DNA from: JAIVGV01 sp035295985
GTDB lineage: Bacteria > Acidobacteriota > Blastocatellia > Pyrinomonadales > Pyrinomonadaceae
Length of the DNA: 64,000 bases
Assembly: GCA_035295985.1 (NCBI GenBank)
Contig: DATHBT010000101.1
Location: 27,456 to 91,455, forward strand
Reading direction: 5' to 3'
The position numbers and the translations under genes were made by a program. The first letter of the stretch is position 1; each line of letters begins with the position of its first letter. Below, one piece after another: positions 18,801 through 26,068 of this stretch. The notes under the pieces are model-generated. The model had not been told where the DNA came from, did not search any database, and saw nothing but the letters and a program-made list of their open reading frames with translations.

Positions 18801-19969
18801 GTGTTGATCGTGTTGACCTTCGCCAACTCCCACCCTTTAAGGAGAGTGACGAAGAAGCTCTGCTGATCCTTGTCGGCGTTCTGAATCTCTTTGGTCAGCC
18901 GGCGGTATTCGTTCGACTGCAATTCAAGGGACTTTAAGACGACCGGGTTGCGGGTGATGAGGTCGCCGATCTGGCGCAACAGCCCTTCGTAAGCCTGATC
19001 GTTCCCGGCCACCGCCCCCGTGTAGCTCTGCATCACCTTGTCCGCGTCGCCGACCTGCGCGGCAGACTCGACGAGCAGCCCGTTGTAGAGGGCTTGGCGG
19101 GCCGCCGCGCCCTTCGTCTTGTCCGAGAGGTCTTCGAGGCGGAAGCCCCGCTCCTTGAGGATGACGGACAGGTTTTTCGTGATGCCGGCGTTATCAACTA
19201 GGACTGAGTTCTGATTCTTGACGCCCTCGGTCGCGCTGCGGATCGCGTCCCCGTATGAGAGCGCCTGCTGCTTTCCGAAAGCCGACGCATCCGAAAAACG
19301 CTCCATGAGCGTGATGGCCTGCGGCAGACTAAACCCCGTGGCGAGTAGGTTCTTGAGGCCGGTGGCGGCTTCACCGACCGAGATGATGCCGCCGCGAACG
19401 AAGCGCAGATTTTGGACGGCCCGCCGCGCCTCCTGCTCATCAATGCCCTTAAAGGCCGCGATGGATTCCAGCCCTTTGAAGGCGTTCTGCGTCTCGGCCG
19501 AGATGCGCGCGGCCTCGGCCGGTATCTGCCGGAGTTCGGAGATGAACGATCCGACAGCGCGGGCGGCGAGGCTGCCGAGGAAGTTCGCCCCGAATAGTTG
19601 CTTGAAGGTGACACTAATGCCGAGCGCGTTTCTGTCGGCGGCCTGTTTCTCCCGATCCAGCGAGCGGATAATCTCGTTGGCCGACTGCCGGGCGTAGCGC
19701 ACCCGCGCGTCGTTGAGCACCTTATTGCTGCGCTCCATCAGGCGCTCTTGAGTCTCGCCCTGCCTGCGCGTCTGCTCCCTGATCCGCTGGACTTCCCTTT
19801 CGGCCTTGTCGGTGGAACTGACGCGCGAGCGGTTGGCCGCCTCCGTTGACTTGGAAATGTTCGCGGCCATCTGCGCGGTGGCGCGATCAACGTCCTTCTG
19901 CCCCCGCAACACCTCGCCGGTTTGCAGGTTCAGAACGATGTCAACGCTATATCTCTTTCCGTCGGCCAC
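15878..19969 (-). CDS. Tape measure protein with embedded M15-like peptidase domain
   Basis: 1363 residues, sized for a long siphovirus tail. It has helical N-terminal repeats rich in Ala/Arg/Glu. A hydrophobic glycine-rich segment lies near residues 1080-1150 (IGSVIGGAGGLLAGIGLTAAP), as in tape measures that enter the membrane. At about 565-645 lies GWDHRNAADVHLNP followed by STGPHIHVG. The spaced H, D and H-x-H match the zinc ligands of M15/LAS D,D-peptidases. This domain may open peptidoglycan during DNA entry. It follows the G/GT chaperone genes, as expected. Confidence 0.9.
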   Translation of the reverse strand: MADGKRYSVDIVLNLQTGEVLRGQKDVDRATAQMAANISKSTEAANRSRVSSTDKAEREVQRIREQTRRQGETQERLMERSNKVLNDARVRYARQSANEIIRSLDREKQAADRNALGISVTFKQLFGANFLGSLAARAVGSFISELRQIPAEAARISAETQNAFKGLESIAAFKGIDEQEARRAVQNLRFVRGGIISVGEAATGLKNLLATGFSLPQAITLMERFSDASAFGKQQALSYGDAIRSATEGVKNQNSVLVDNAGITKNLSVILKERGFRLEDLSDKTKGAAARQALYNGLLVESAAQVGDADKVMQSYTGAVAGNDQAYEGLLRQIGDLITRNPVVLKSLELQSNEYRRLTKEIQNADKDQQSFFVTLLKGWELAKVNTINTVEAIGNAFEVVLRGMALFGGSIAGIVTAAVEAQVNAVIRGVNLMLGALDHPAIRALGAVSGVSAIPEGARIPEADLGGAANVQRMRSEIDSITAAYGRLNATIARSATNRRALFAAGGTGGGEMGWDIFDSRTRGRRPPGDTTDTTSPGGGTGRGRKAPAIRDEEDRFNLSEMRQIAEWFKGQTGRMLSYRAGQTPLHNRRGWDHRNAADVHLNPASSEGRLFMDYLRERGIPFTPSTGREPWSTGPHIHVGQRSQRFGANVRSRAVTRSRDEAGLTLVRDAQGQIVLPDVIRREGRPEGATSQLIPADAVARFVNRALDIRARQNAQPVEAGLVGGAGVAGADALFKTDRTTTTYGRAVEEMYDRQMAREQELHDRQRNFIHEIELIRREADNERLERGLEIVADLERAEGRLRNLRSEAADDQLSEQRRLLRVRNEEIELIERLTALQDESVTMGANAGLRQQVVLLEELNALRRADVDAIEDQIRAQVRLGDQTIFHADRANASVLEFLASQRSVTEVIADARIGVIQSTFDFIDRGLDKWTSKLGVIGGLVKDLISGFARIALSQLFAAQGGLGGGQQSGGGFNLGNILGGIFGRSGPGGTPLFNGSAGSGLGFTPSGGASIFRELAGPNIAPPVSASGGGGGQIFSAATQTMRFGDLFRGIGFGMKPGTGGPMAAMLPLLAASAGAQLGGGGIGSVIGGAGGLLAGIGLTAAPTFLAKSFLAPLFSNPFTAIAGGALVVGSLIMRRNAARRRDETLRGQINNDTGAAIWDLIRQAQQGQLGLRDARTAFDEVMRRYDQSISQIRDSKTKRIAIATRSHYTALWPTLERAAREADAVRARDESNRMNMRATYDVPISVLSGTLTGLSGGANIPPAASMPALPPTPSLPTFTAPTPSFSAPAFHAPAAGGSGASGGNLAPIHIAVHNEAVIDDQGMIRIVTTAMEQGAGRRVIIETSESRVRLSALRAPV

Positions 19970-19973
19970 GTTC

Positions 19974-20393
19974 TTACGCCTTCTTCGTCCAGCCTTCTAT
20001 GAACGCCTTCATCATCGCGCCCGTCTCTGCCATGTGAACCGCGAGCGCGTGTCTGTGTTCCTGCTCCCGCTTCTCCCACGCCAAGATCAATTCCCTCTCT
20101 TCGGATAGCACGTCCTTCGGATCGGAGGGGAAGCCGCACCGCCTTTCTAAGATCAGCCGCTCGACGCGGTCGCAAAATTCCGCCTCCATCTCCCGATCAA
20201 CTTCGGGCGCGGCGGCCGGCCCGCGCGGACATTTGTGGCAGCCGAACTGCCCTTCGCGCCGGAGCTTCTCCTGCTGCTCCTCTGCCGTTTTTTTCAAGTC
20301 CTGACACTCGTTCGTGCCGGGACAGTCTTGAGCGCCCGTGGTGTTGTACTGGCGATCCACTCGGAAAGCCACGGCCCCCACGAGCGCAGCTAG
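19974..20393 (-). CDS. Tail assembly chaperone T extension, made by -1 frameshift
   Basis: This frame has no convincing start codon of its own. It joins the G-type gene at the slippery heptamer 20393-20399. Shifting -1 replaces the G stop with LAALVGAVAFRVDRQYNTTG and 139 residues in total, giving a 406-residue G-T fusion. It contains two Cys pairs (CPGTNEC and CHKCP) that may bind zinc. The T domain recruits tail-tube subunits to the tape measure in lambda. The open frame upstream of the shift site (to 20696) is antisense-like composition and is not used. Confidence 0.8.
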   Translation of the reverse strand, partial: LAALVGAVAFRVDRQYNTTGAQDCPGTNECQDLKKTAEEQQEKLRREGQFGCHKCPRGPAAAPEVDREMEAEFCDRVERLILERRCGFPSDPKDVLSEERELILAWEKREQEHRHALAVHMAETGAMMKAFIEGWTKKA

Positions 20394-21193
20394 TTTTTTC
20401 TTACGGCCCTCAACTGCCGCGTGACGTGCGCCGTGACGACCGGAGCTTTGTGGTGCGCCGGCACGACACCGCCCCGGTAGCCGCGCGCCCCGATCTTGAG
20501 CCGGTCGTAGAGCGCGGCCAGATCGAAGATCAGGACGTCCTGTTTGAGCGTGCCGCCGCTGGCGACCTTGGCGAACAGCGCCAGGAACTCGTTTGCGACC
20601 TTCGCATCCGCCTTCTTCAAGGTGTGGCGCGTCACCACCTCGCGGCCGTTGGAGAGGCAGCGCAGGCGCGTTCCGGCCAACCCCAAGGACTTCCACGAGA
20701 CCTTGCCGCCCGCCTTCTCGTCTTCGAGGGTTTGCGTGTAGAGGATCGCGGAGTCAACGCAGTTGCGCTTCTCGTGCGCGCCGATCAGCATCTTCCAGTC
20801 GTCGGGCTTCTCGTCTTCGTCGCCCAAACCCTCGATGTCCGTCACCACGGCGTCGAACAGCCATTCGGCGGCGGCGAGCTGCGCCTCCTCGCGCGCGAGC
20901 ACGGCCCCCTCGTCCGTTTCCGTCTCACGGACTTGGCTCAGGCGGCGGACGTATTCGCGGAGGTGGTGATCGAAGGATTTCCCCTTGGCGCACGGCTCGA
21001 AGACCAACGTGACGGACACCGCGCCGTCTTCCGTGGCGAGGATGGCGGGGATGCGCTGGCGCTCCGTGGCGTCGTATTCGGCCGGGGCTTCCGACTCGGA
21101 CTCATCCGAGACTTCGTCGGCCAGTTCTAGGGGTTCGGGTGGAGGTGGGGGCTGTGTTTCGAGAGGGGGAAGATCGAGTAGTTCCGTACTCAT
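20390..21193 (-). CDS. Tail assembly chaperone G
   Basis: 267 residues, acidic with a proline-rich N-terminus (ETQPPPPPEPLELADEV). It sits directly upstream of the tape measure, the conserved chaperone position. Start ATG 21193 has TAGGAG eight bases upstream. A longer frame to 21259 runs into a terminator hairpin and is not used. Ends at TAG just after the slippery heptamer, giving the major short product; a minority of ribosomes make the G-T fusion. Confidence 0.82.
   Translation of the reverse strand: MSTELLDLPPLETQPPPPPEPLELADEVSDESESEAPAEYDATERQRIPAILATEDGAVSVTLVFEPCAKGKSFDHHLREYVRRLSQVRETETDEGAVLAREEAQLAAAEWLFDAVVTDIEGLGDEDEKPDDWKMLIGAHEKRNCVDSAILYTQTLEDEKAGGKVSWKSLGLAGTRLRCLSNGREVVTRHTLKKADAKVANEFLALFAKVASGGTLKQDVLIFDLAALYDRLKIGARGYRGGVVPAHHKAPVVTAHVTRQLRAVRKN
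20393..20399 (-). promoter_or_regulatory. Programmed -1 ribosomal frameshift heptamer A AAA AAC
   Basis: Read on the minus strand, the zero-frame codons are AGA AAA AAC TAG. The heptamer A AAA AAC is in exact X XXY YYZ phase and lies directly before the zero-frame stop. No obvious downstream pseudoknot was identified by eye. Confidence 0.85.
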
Positions 21194-21226
21194 GCTGGCC
21201 GCTCCTAGCTTGAGGCAGCAGGCGCG

Positions 21227-21276
21227 GCAAAAACGAAAAGCCGCAACCTGAACCTTCAAAGGTCAAGTTGCGACTT
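21227..21276 (-). terminator. Leftward terminator between cargo genes and tail chaperone
   Basis: An 18-bp imperfect stem (AAGCCGCAACCTGAACCTT at 21238-21256 against 21259-21276) is followed, on the minus strand, by TTTTCGTTTTTG. It would stop transcripts coming from the cargo genes at 21346-23199. It stands 34 bases before the chaperone start. Confidence 0.8.
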
Positions 21277-21345
21277 ACAGCACAGCTAAGAGGTCGCCCC
21301 GCGGTAAGGCACAGCCAAGAGCGCGGTAGTGCTATACTAACACAA

Positions 21346-22077
21346 CTAGAACGCGGCGGCGGCGTTATTTTGATCCAAGCTCAAAGAATTTTGCCCTCCC
21401 CTGATCTCCACTGGCACATTCCAGATCGCAAAGCCCCGCCGCGTACCCGACATGCCGTAAACCCAATAACGCCCCGGCGGCACGTCCGCAAACTGCGCGC
21501 GGCCTTGAAAGTCTGTGGTCACAGAGAATTTGGTGTGTGTTCTGACGGCAAATTCGGCAGCTTCAATCTGTGCGTCGCGTGAGGTGGGGTAGCGCGACCT
21601 GATCGCGTAAGTTGATAGCACGCCGATCCCGCCGTCGGCGCGTAGGCCGGCTGCACTCATCAACTTCTCGGCATCTTCGTCTAACAGGTGGAACTCAGTA
21701 CGGGCGACGGGTTGGTTCCCGCCCATCTTGTAGATGATGCCGGCCTCTATCAAGAGCGTGCCGGAGGTAGGCTGCGCGGCCGTTGTGGGTGCTAGAACTG
21801 CGGGCCTGTCACCGAAGGAAATCGCCTCTATGTTTTCAAGAGGCAGTGCGAGCGGGCTGCCGGCGACTTCAAGATGCAAAGTCTTCGCGTCGGCGCGAGA
21901 GAACGTGCCCGTGACAGTCTCGCCGCCTTTCAACGCGACGGTTACTTTGTGCGACGGCGCGGGTTGTTCGGCTACTTGAGGTTGGGGGCGGGACGGCACA
22001 CGGCCGCGGGGCTGGCCCTGCGCGAAACTGTGAATAGAGAGAACGGTTGTGAAAGCCGCGGCGAGTAGATATTTCAT
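21346..22077 (-). CDS. Secreted protein of unknown function, candidate lysogenic cargo (moron)
   Basis: 243 residues. Signal peptide MKYLLAAAFTTVLSIHSFAQ. Two beta-rich parts: KVTVALKGGETVTGTFSRAD, an LSm/SH3-like strand pattern, and a C-terminal carboxypeptidase-regulatory-like part (FQGRAQFADVPPGRYWVYGMSG). This style matches secreted Acidobacteriota proteins rather than phage tail proteins. It lies in the tail block but is closed off by its own terminator. Possibly alters the lysogen surface; function unknown. Confidence 0.7.
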   Translation of the reverse strand: MKYLLAAAFTTVLSIHSFAQGQPRGRVPSRPQPQVAEQPAPSHKVTVALKGGETVTGTFSRADAKTLHLEVAGSPLALPLENIEAISFGDRPAVLAPTTAAQPTSGTLLIEAGIIYKMGGNQPVARTEFHLLDEDAEKLMSAAGLRADGGIGVLSTYAIRSRYPTSRDAQIEAAEFAVRTHTKFSVTTDFQGRAQFADVPPGRYWVYGMSGTRRGFAIWNVPVEIRGGQNSLSLDQNNAAAAF

Positions 22078-22086
22078 GGCGCGAGG

Positions 22087-23199
22087 TTACTCCTGATCTG
22101 ATTCCGATGCTGACTCCGAGGATGGCAACTCCTTTTTCCCGGCTGCGCGCTCATAGAACGCAAGTAAACGCTTCATCTTGTCACCGTATTTGTAGATGTC
22201 GTTTAGAGAATCAATCGGTATCCGCTCCTCTTTCTTATTCTCATCGAAGATGCCAATCTGCTTGCGCGCCCGGTTGAAATGCAGGCGGGCTATCGGCTTG
22301 CGGTTGTTGTCGTCTAAGAGGATGCCCATGTAACTCTGCGTGTCGCGGTGGGCGATCCTGTCAGGATCGACCTGCTCGCGCAAGATCGACTTGACGATGT
22401 AAAAGCCCTCCAACTCCTCCTCAGTGGTTACTACCAGCCCCCCGGCCTCTTCTGACTCTAGATCGTCCGAGACAGTCGGCGCGGCGTGTCCTGACATCGC
22501 AGACTTGAGCCTATAATCGATGCGTTCGTTGATGAGCTGATGGAAGCTCCGCGCCGTGATCTGTGCGAAGTATTCCCGCCGTCCTTGGGTTAGCGCGCCG
22601 TTGAACACCTTAGAGGCGCAGAACTTCACGAATTCGTCTGAGGGGTGCTCAAGTTGTTCGGCCAGCAGCCGCTTGATCTCGCGCGTGTACTTGAGATCGC
22701 CTGCCGTGGTCATCATCTCGTCCAAGTTGAAGGCGGGCTTGGTCAGCTTCTTTAACTCGCCAACGACCGTCTCGTTCAGGTCAAGCATATCGACCTCAAG
22801 GAATGGCTTCTCGTCCATCTTGTTCGGGGCTTCCAGATCGGTGAAGAAGCGGTACACCACGCCGTTCGTGAGCACCCCGATCTTGGCCTCGGTCGTCGCG
22901 AAGTAGCGGAACAGTTGTGAGGCGTGTTTGATATTGAGGTCTGCGCCACAATGCTTGACCTCGAATAGCATTATGATTTGACCCTCTTTTTTAATCGCAT
23001 AATCGACCTTCTCGCCTTTCTTGATGCCCACGTCCGCGATGAACTCCGGCACGACTTCCGTGGGGTCGAAGATGTCGTAGCCGAGAATCTGGATGAAGGG
23101 CATGACGAGGGCGTTCTTGGTCGCCTCTTCCGTCTGTAGCAGATCGCACAGCGCGGGAACTTTCGCGGCCAACGCTTTGAGGTGATCGATGAAGTCCAT
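22087..23199 (-). CDS. Stand-alone type I restriction R-subunit N-terminal-like nuclease
   Basis: 370 residues. The N-terminal half matches the nuclease-domain style of type I restriction R subunits (HSDR_N_2). Motifs are VPEFIADVGIKKGEKVDYAI and MLFEVKHCGADL, where the Asp and E-x-K form a PD-(D/E)XK site. No helicase domain and no partner S/M subunits are present. The C-terminus carries a charged tail (SSESASESDQE). It starts nine bases from the secreted cargo gene and is probably co-transcribed with it. Likely roles are exclusion of other phages or attack on host DNA; both are inference. Confidence 0.75.
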   Translation of the reverse strand: MDFIDHLKALAAKVPALCDLLQTEEATKNALVMPFIQILGYDIFDPTEVVPEFIADVGIKKGEKVDYAIKKEGQIIMLFEVKHCGADLNIKHASQLFRYFATTEAKIGVLTNGVVYRFFTDLEAPNKMDEKPFLEVDMLDLNETVVGELKKLTKPAFNLDEMMTTAGDLKYTREIKRLLAEQLEHPSDEFVKFCASKVFNGALTQGRREYFAQITARSFHQLINERIDYRLKSAMSGHAAPTVSDDLESEEAGGLVVTTEEELEGFYIVKSILREQVDPDRIAHRDTQSYMGILLDDNNRKPIARLHFNRARKQIGIFDENKKEERIPIDSLNDIYKYGDKMKRLLAFYERAAGKKELPSSESASESDQE

Positions 23200-23257
23200 C
23201 TTGTCCGCCTATCGTGAGTGAGATCGGAACGAGCCGGGGCGTGGATGCTACCAGATC

Positions 23258-23267
23258 GTGCTATAAT
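23258..23267 (+). promoter_or_regulatory. Extended -10 promoter of the zinc-finger HNH gene
   Basis: TG-C-TATAAT (TATAAT at 23262-23267) is a perfect extended -10 with no good -35. It is a rightward promoter inside the leftward tail block, giving the nuclease gene its own transcription. Confidence 0.55.
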
Positions 23268-23351
23268 CCTGCAAAAGAAATGCTCCCGCGCCGTGCCACC
23301 GGCCGAGAGCGTGGACGAACCGATTCCGGGTTAAAGAAGATCGATCCGACG

Positions 23352-24632
23352 ATGGATAGCTTATCACAACCCATCACTGCACACCCTTCCCCTCTAACAG
23401 CGGCAAACTGTGAACAATGCGGGAAACCCTTCAAACCGCAGCCGCGTGGTAAGACTCGCGCACCCGCGCGCTTCTGCTCGCGGGCTTGTTACTACGCCGC
23501 AACGCCTCGCAGCCGCGAGATAAAAACTTGCCTAAAGTGCCAAGGGGAGTTTGAAGTTAAACAGAGTCATGCCGAACGAAGGCGTTACTGCTCCTATGCA
23601 TGCATGGGGGCGGCCTACAAAGAACAAACTGGCGCGGCTAACCACAACTTTAGAGGCCGCAAGCAGGAATACACTTGCGCGGCCTGCGGAGAGGTGTTCC
23701 AAAGCTATCCGTCCAGAAGTAAGAACCTTCGATTCTGTAGCCGTGAGTGCAGGGGGGCGGGAATAACTCTCACCTGTCAAGGCTGCGGCGTCATATACCG
23801 CAAGCCGCCCTCACGATCCGGTTCGCGCTATTGTAGTCAAACTTGCAAGCATAAGTTCGCGCGCACCAGTGCACCCTCTACCCCTCGAACAAAAGCCTGC
23901 GCACGTTGCGGAAAGTGCTTTCACGTTCCGCCCTCAGAATTTGCTAAGACTAAGTTTTGTTCTCACGCCTGCGCCTACCCACCCCGAACTATAAATTGTG
24001 AAACGTGCGGTAAGTTAATCAATCGGCCACGCCTCGCTCAAAGGTATTGCAATCGGGCTTGCGTGCCGATCCGAAGTTTTGAGCGACCCTGCGATAGATG
24101 TGGGGAGTCATTTTTAGTGGAACCTTCGCAAGCTAATACTGCTCGGTTTTGTAGTCGAGATTGCCAAAACCAACGAATATTAAAAGACTGTGCCTTTTGC
24201 GGGGCGATTATGGAAGTTGTTCCGACACGAGCTGATGTGCAGAGATTTTGCGATCTGAAATGCTATGCCAAATGGCAAAGCGTTTATAAAGTTGGCGAGA
24301 ACAGCCCCTCTTGGACTGGCGGGAAGCGGGCTGCTTGGGCTAGAAGCCGCGTGCGACGTGGCGCGGCTATAAAGGCAACAATCACTGAGAACATCAGTCG
24401 CACCCATGTGATATTAACTTACGGACACCACTGTTACATTTGCAATCGCGCCCTTACGCGAAGGGAAATATCAATTGATCATGTAATCCCCCTATCTCGC
24501 GGGGGTAGCCACACCTTAGATAATCTTCGGGTATGCTGTAAGTCATGCAATTCTCGAAAGTACAATAGGTTACTCTCTGAGTTCGTCTCCCTACTCCCAC
24601 TCGACTACTTCGCCCGCCGCGTCACCTCTTAG
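23352..24632 (+). CDS. HNH endonuclease with eight tandem treble-clef-like zinc fingers
   Basis: 426 residues. Residues about 15-330 contain eight copies of a unit of the form CxxCG...(R/K)FCSxxC (for example CEQCGKPF...RFCSRAC and CDRCGESF...RFCSRDC). The C-terminus is an HNH nuclease: HHCYICNRALTRREISIDHV, then SHTLDNLRVCCKSCNSRK. It is encoded on the opposite strand to the tail genes and has its own promoter. AT content is visibly higher than its neighbours. These traits fit a mobile (homing-type) endonuclease whose finger array reads a long DNA target. ATG 23352 is chosen as the start just before the first finger; GTG 23214 or ATG 23280 are alternatives. Confidence 0.85.
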   Translation: MDSLSQPITAHPSPLTAANCEQCGKPFKPQPRGKTRAPARFCSRACYYAATPRSREIKTCLKCQGEFEVKQSHAERRRYCSYACMGAAYKEQTGAANHNFRGRKQEYTCAACGEVFQSYPSRSKNLRFCSRECRGAGITLTCQGCGVIYRKPPSRSGSRYCSQTCKHKFARTSAPSTPRTKACARCGKCFHVPPSEFAKTKFCSHACAYPPRTINCETCGKLINRPRLAQRYCNRACVPIRSFERPCDRCGESFLVEPSQANTARFCSRDCQNQRILKDCAFCGAIMEVVPTRADVQRFCDLKCYAKWQSVYKVGENSPSWTGGKRAAWARSRVRRGAAIKATITENISRTHVILTYGHHCYICNRALTRREISIDHVIPLSRGGSHTLDNLRVCCKSCNSRKYNRLLSEFVSLLPLDYFARRVTS

Positions 24633-24840
24633 GCTCGACCGTGCACTCGGCGGCGATGTCGGCAATGGGCGGAAGCTCGTAGCCCGGTTGGGGCGTCAGT
24701 ACCCACTTCACTTCAACGACTCGGCCCTTGCCGTGCTTCTGTAGCATGTAGTGGCTGACTGCTTCCATGAGTTCGTTAGAGTCTAGGGTGAACACTTCCA
24801 CTGCGTGCCCCCCTTCGTGCCCGTTGCCACTTTCGCTCAT
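24622..24840 (-). CDS. Hypothetical phage protein, 72 aa
   Basis: Unrecognised small protein (MSESGNGHEGGHAVEVFTLDS...). It overlaps the end of the HNH gene by 11 bases in convergent orientation. The frame continues to TTG 24864. It belongs with the minor tail genes by position. Confidence 0.55.
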   Translation of the reverse strand: MSESGNGHEGGHAVEVFTLDSNELMEAVSHYMLQKHGKGRVVEVKWVLTPQPGYELPPIADIAAECTVEPKR

Positions 24841-24897
24841 GGCGCACAGGATAATTCTACCCAAACGGAAAGGGCAAGGGGCGGGCTACGCGAGGCG

Positions 24898-25497
24898 TCA
24901 CAGCGGCCCCGCGTACTGCCGCATCAGCACGGGGAAATTATGCCGGTTGTACCCCTGCCTCTCGACTTCAAACCTCTTCTGATCAAACCTCACTTTATGC
25001 CATGTCTCGTCAACCGGGTCGAAAAGGAAAAAGGGTAAATGTAGCCTGTGGTGGGCGCGGAATGCATTGAACTCTTCCCAATCAATCAGACTGCGGTTGA
25101 CGGGCGCGGCTTCAAACCCGACAACGGCCGAGGAGTTTTTATACCTCACATTCGCCGTCACGCCGTCCTCGGCCAAGCTGACTAAAGCCGCCTCTTCATC
25201 GATCCTCTTGAAGCCCCAATTTAAAATTGTCGGAAACGTTCCGTAAACCGTGAGCGGGGCCGTGTCCTCTGCCGACCCCGCGTCCGTCGCCGTCACAGTC
25301 ACCTGCCTGAACTCGTTCGCCACTTCGAGGTAAACGACCGTGAGGAAGTCCGTGCCGTTATAGACCGTGCGGGGGCTGTCGTCGGAGAGCAGCGTGCCGG
25401 AGTTGGCCGACCACACGGCGGGCACGTCCGAGGTGAACTGCGGGATCGGAATCTCGCCGTAGCGATGAATACTCTTGTTGGCGGTGATGTTCGGCAT
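24898..25497 (-). CDS. Putative minor tail protein, 199 aa
   Basis: Beta-rich protein (TVVYLEVANEFRQVTVTATDAG, PLTVYGTFPTILNWGFKRID) with an Ig-like appearance. Its C-terminus (FFLFDPVDETWHKVRFDQKRFEVERQG) is similar to tail proteins that end with a binding strand. It lies downstream of the tube protein. The start ATG sits only a few bases after the U-tract of the hairpin at 25501-25535, leaving no clear ribosome site. Confidence 0.6.
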   Translation of the reverse strand: MPNITANKSIHRYGEIPIPQFTSDVPAVWSANSGTLLSDDSPRTVYNGTDFLTVVYLEVANEFRQVTVTATDAGSAEDTAPLTVYGTFPTILNWGFKRIDEEAALVSLAEDGVTANVRYKNSSAVVGFEAAPVNRSLIDWEEFNAFRAHHRLHLPFFLFDPVDETWHKVRFDQKRFEVERQGYNRHNFPVLMRQYAGPL

Positions 25498-25500
25498 CTT

Positions 25501-25535
25501 AAAAAACAGGGGCAGGGCACGTCCGGCCCCGCCCC
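25501..25535 (-). terminator. Leftward hairpin and U-tract after the tail-tube block
   Basis: GGGGCaGGGC at 25509-25518 pairs with GCCCcGCCCC at 25526-25535. On the minus strand this is followed by TGTTTTTT. Downstream tail genes would need read-through, anti-termination or a separate promoter. Confidence 0.75.
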
Positions 25536-25564
25536 GTTAAATCAACCTCACACGAAAGACAGTT

Positions 25565-26056
25565 TTACGGCGTGTCGGCCTTCGGGCGGCGGGGCGTTTT
25601 GGCGGGCTGCGGGGTGGGCGGTGAAGAACTTTCGCCGCTCGTCCTGGCATCGGCCAAAGGCGGCTCTGCGGAAGTGCCAGCCGTGGCGTCCGCAGTCGCG
25701 CTGGCGTCGGCCGTCCCGCCGTCTGCGGCTTCACCCGATGCCGACCCTTCGCCCGCCTCTTCGGCTTCGGGCGCGGGCATGATGACCACGCCCCCCTCGC
25801 CGGCCGTGACGCGGAACGTAGCAGGCATATTTGCGGCAGCGTCGGCCGTCGTGGCTTCCGCCCGCGCCCGCCTCTCCCTGTCCCGCTTGCGGTCGGCACG
25901 CGCCTCGGCCTCGCGCAAGTCGTGCAGGGTGACGCCTTCGGCGACTTCGATCTCGCGCGCCGGGCGGCGGCCCGCCTCCCTCCGCACCCGCGCCAGATGG
26001 TCGGCGCTAACGGTGAACTCTTTCGGCGCGACTTCCCTCTCCACCTCTTTGGACAT
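25565..26056 (-). CDS. Hypothetical low-complexity phage protein, 163 aa
   Basis: Charged N-terminus (MSKEVEREVAPKEFTVSADH...) and an Ala/Glu/Asp/Thr-rich C-terminus. ATG 26056 follows AAGGGGTG. The position just after the tail tube gene suggests an accessory tail or assembly factor, but no family is recognised. Confidence 0.6.
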   Translation of the reverse strand: MSKEVEREVAPKEFTVSADHLARVRREAGRRPAREIEVAEGVTLHDLREAEARADRKRDRERRARAEATTADAAANMPATFRVTAGEGGVVIMPAPEAEEAGEGSASGEAADGGTADASATADATAGTSAEPPLADARTSGESSSPPTPQPAKTPRRPKADTP

Positions 26057-26068
26057 CAGCACACCCCT

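Noticed and set aside
20394..20696. Open frame upstream of the T chaperone extension
   Set aside because: Composition is shadow-like and overlaps the G gene throughout; the slippery site explains how the -1 frame is reached.
21330..21338. Plus-strand extended -10 (TGCTATACT)
   Set aside because: No plus-strand gene follows; it faces the secreted cargo gene and could only make antisense RNA, for which there is no further evidence.
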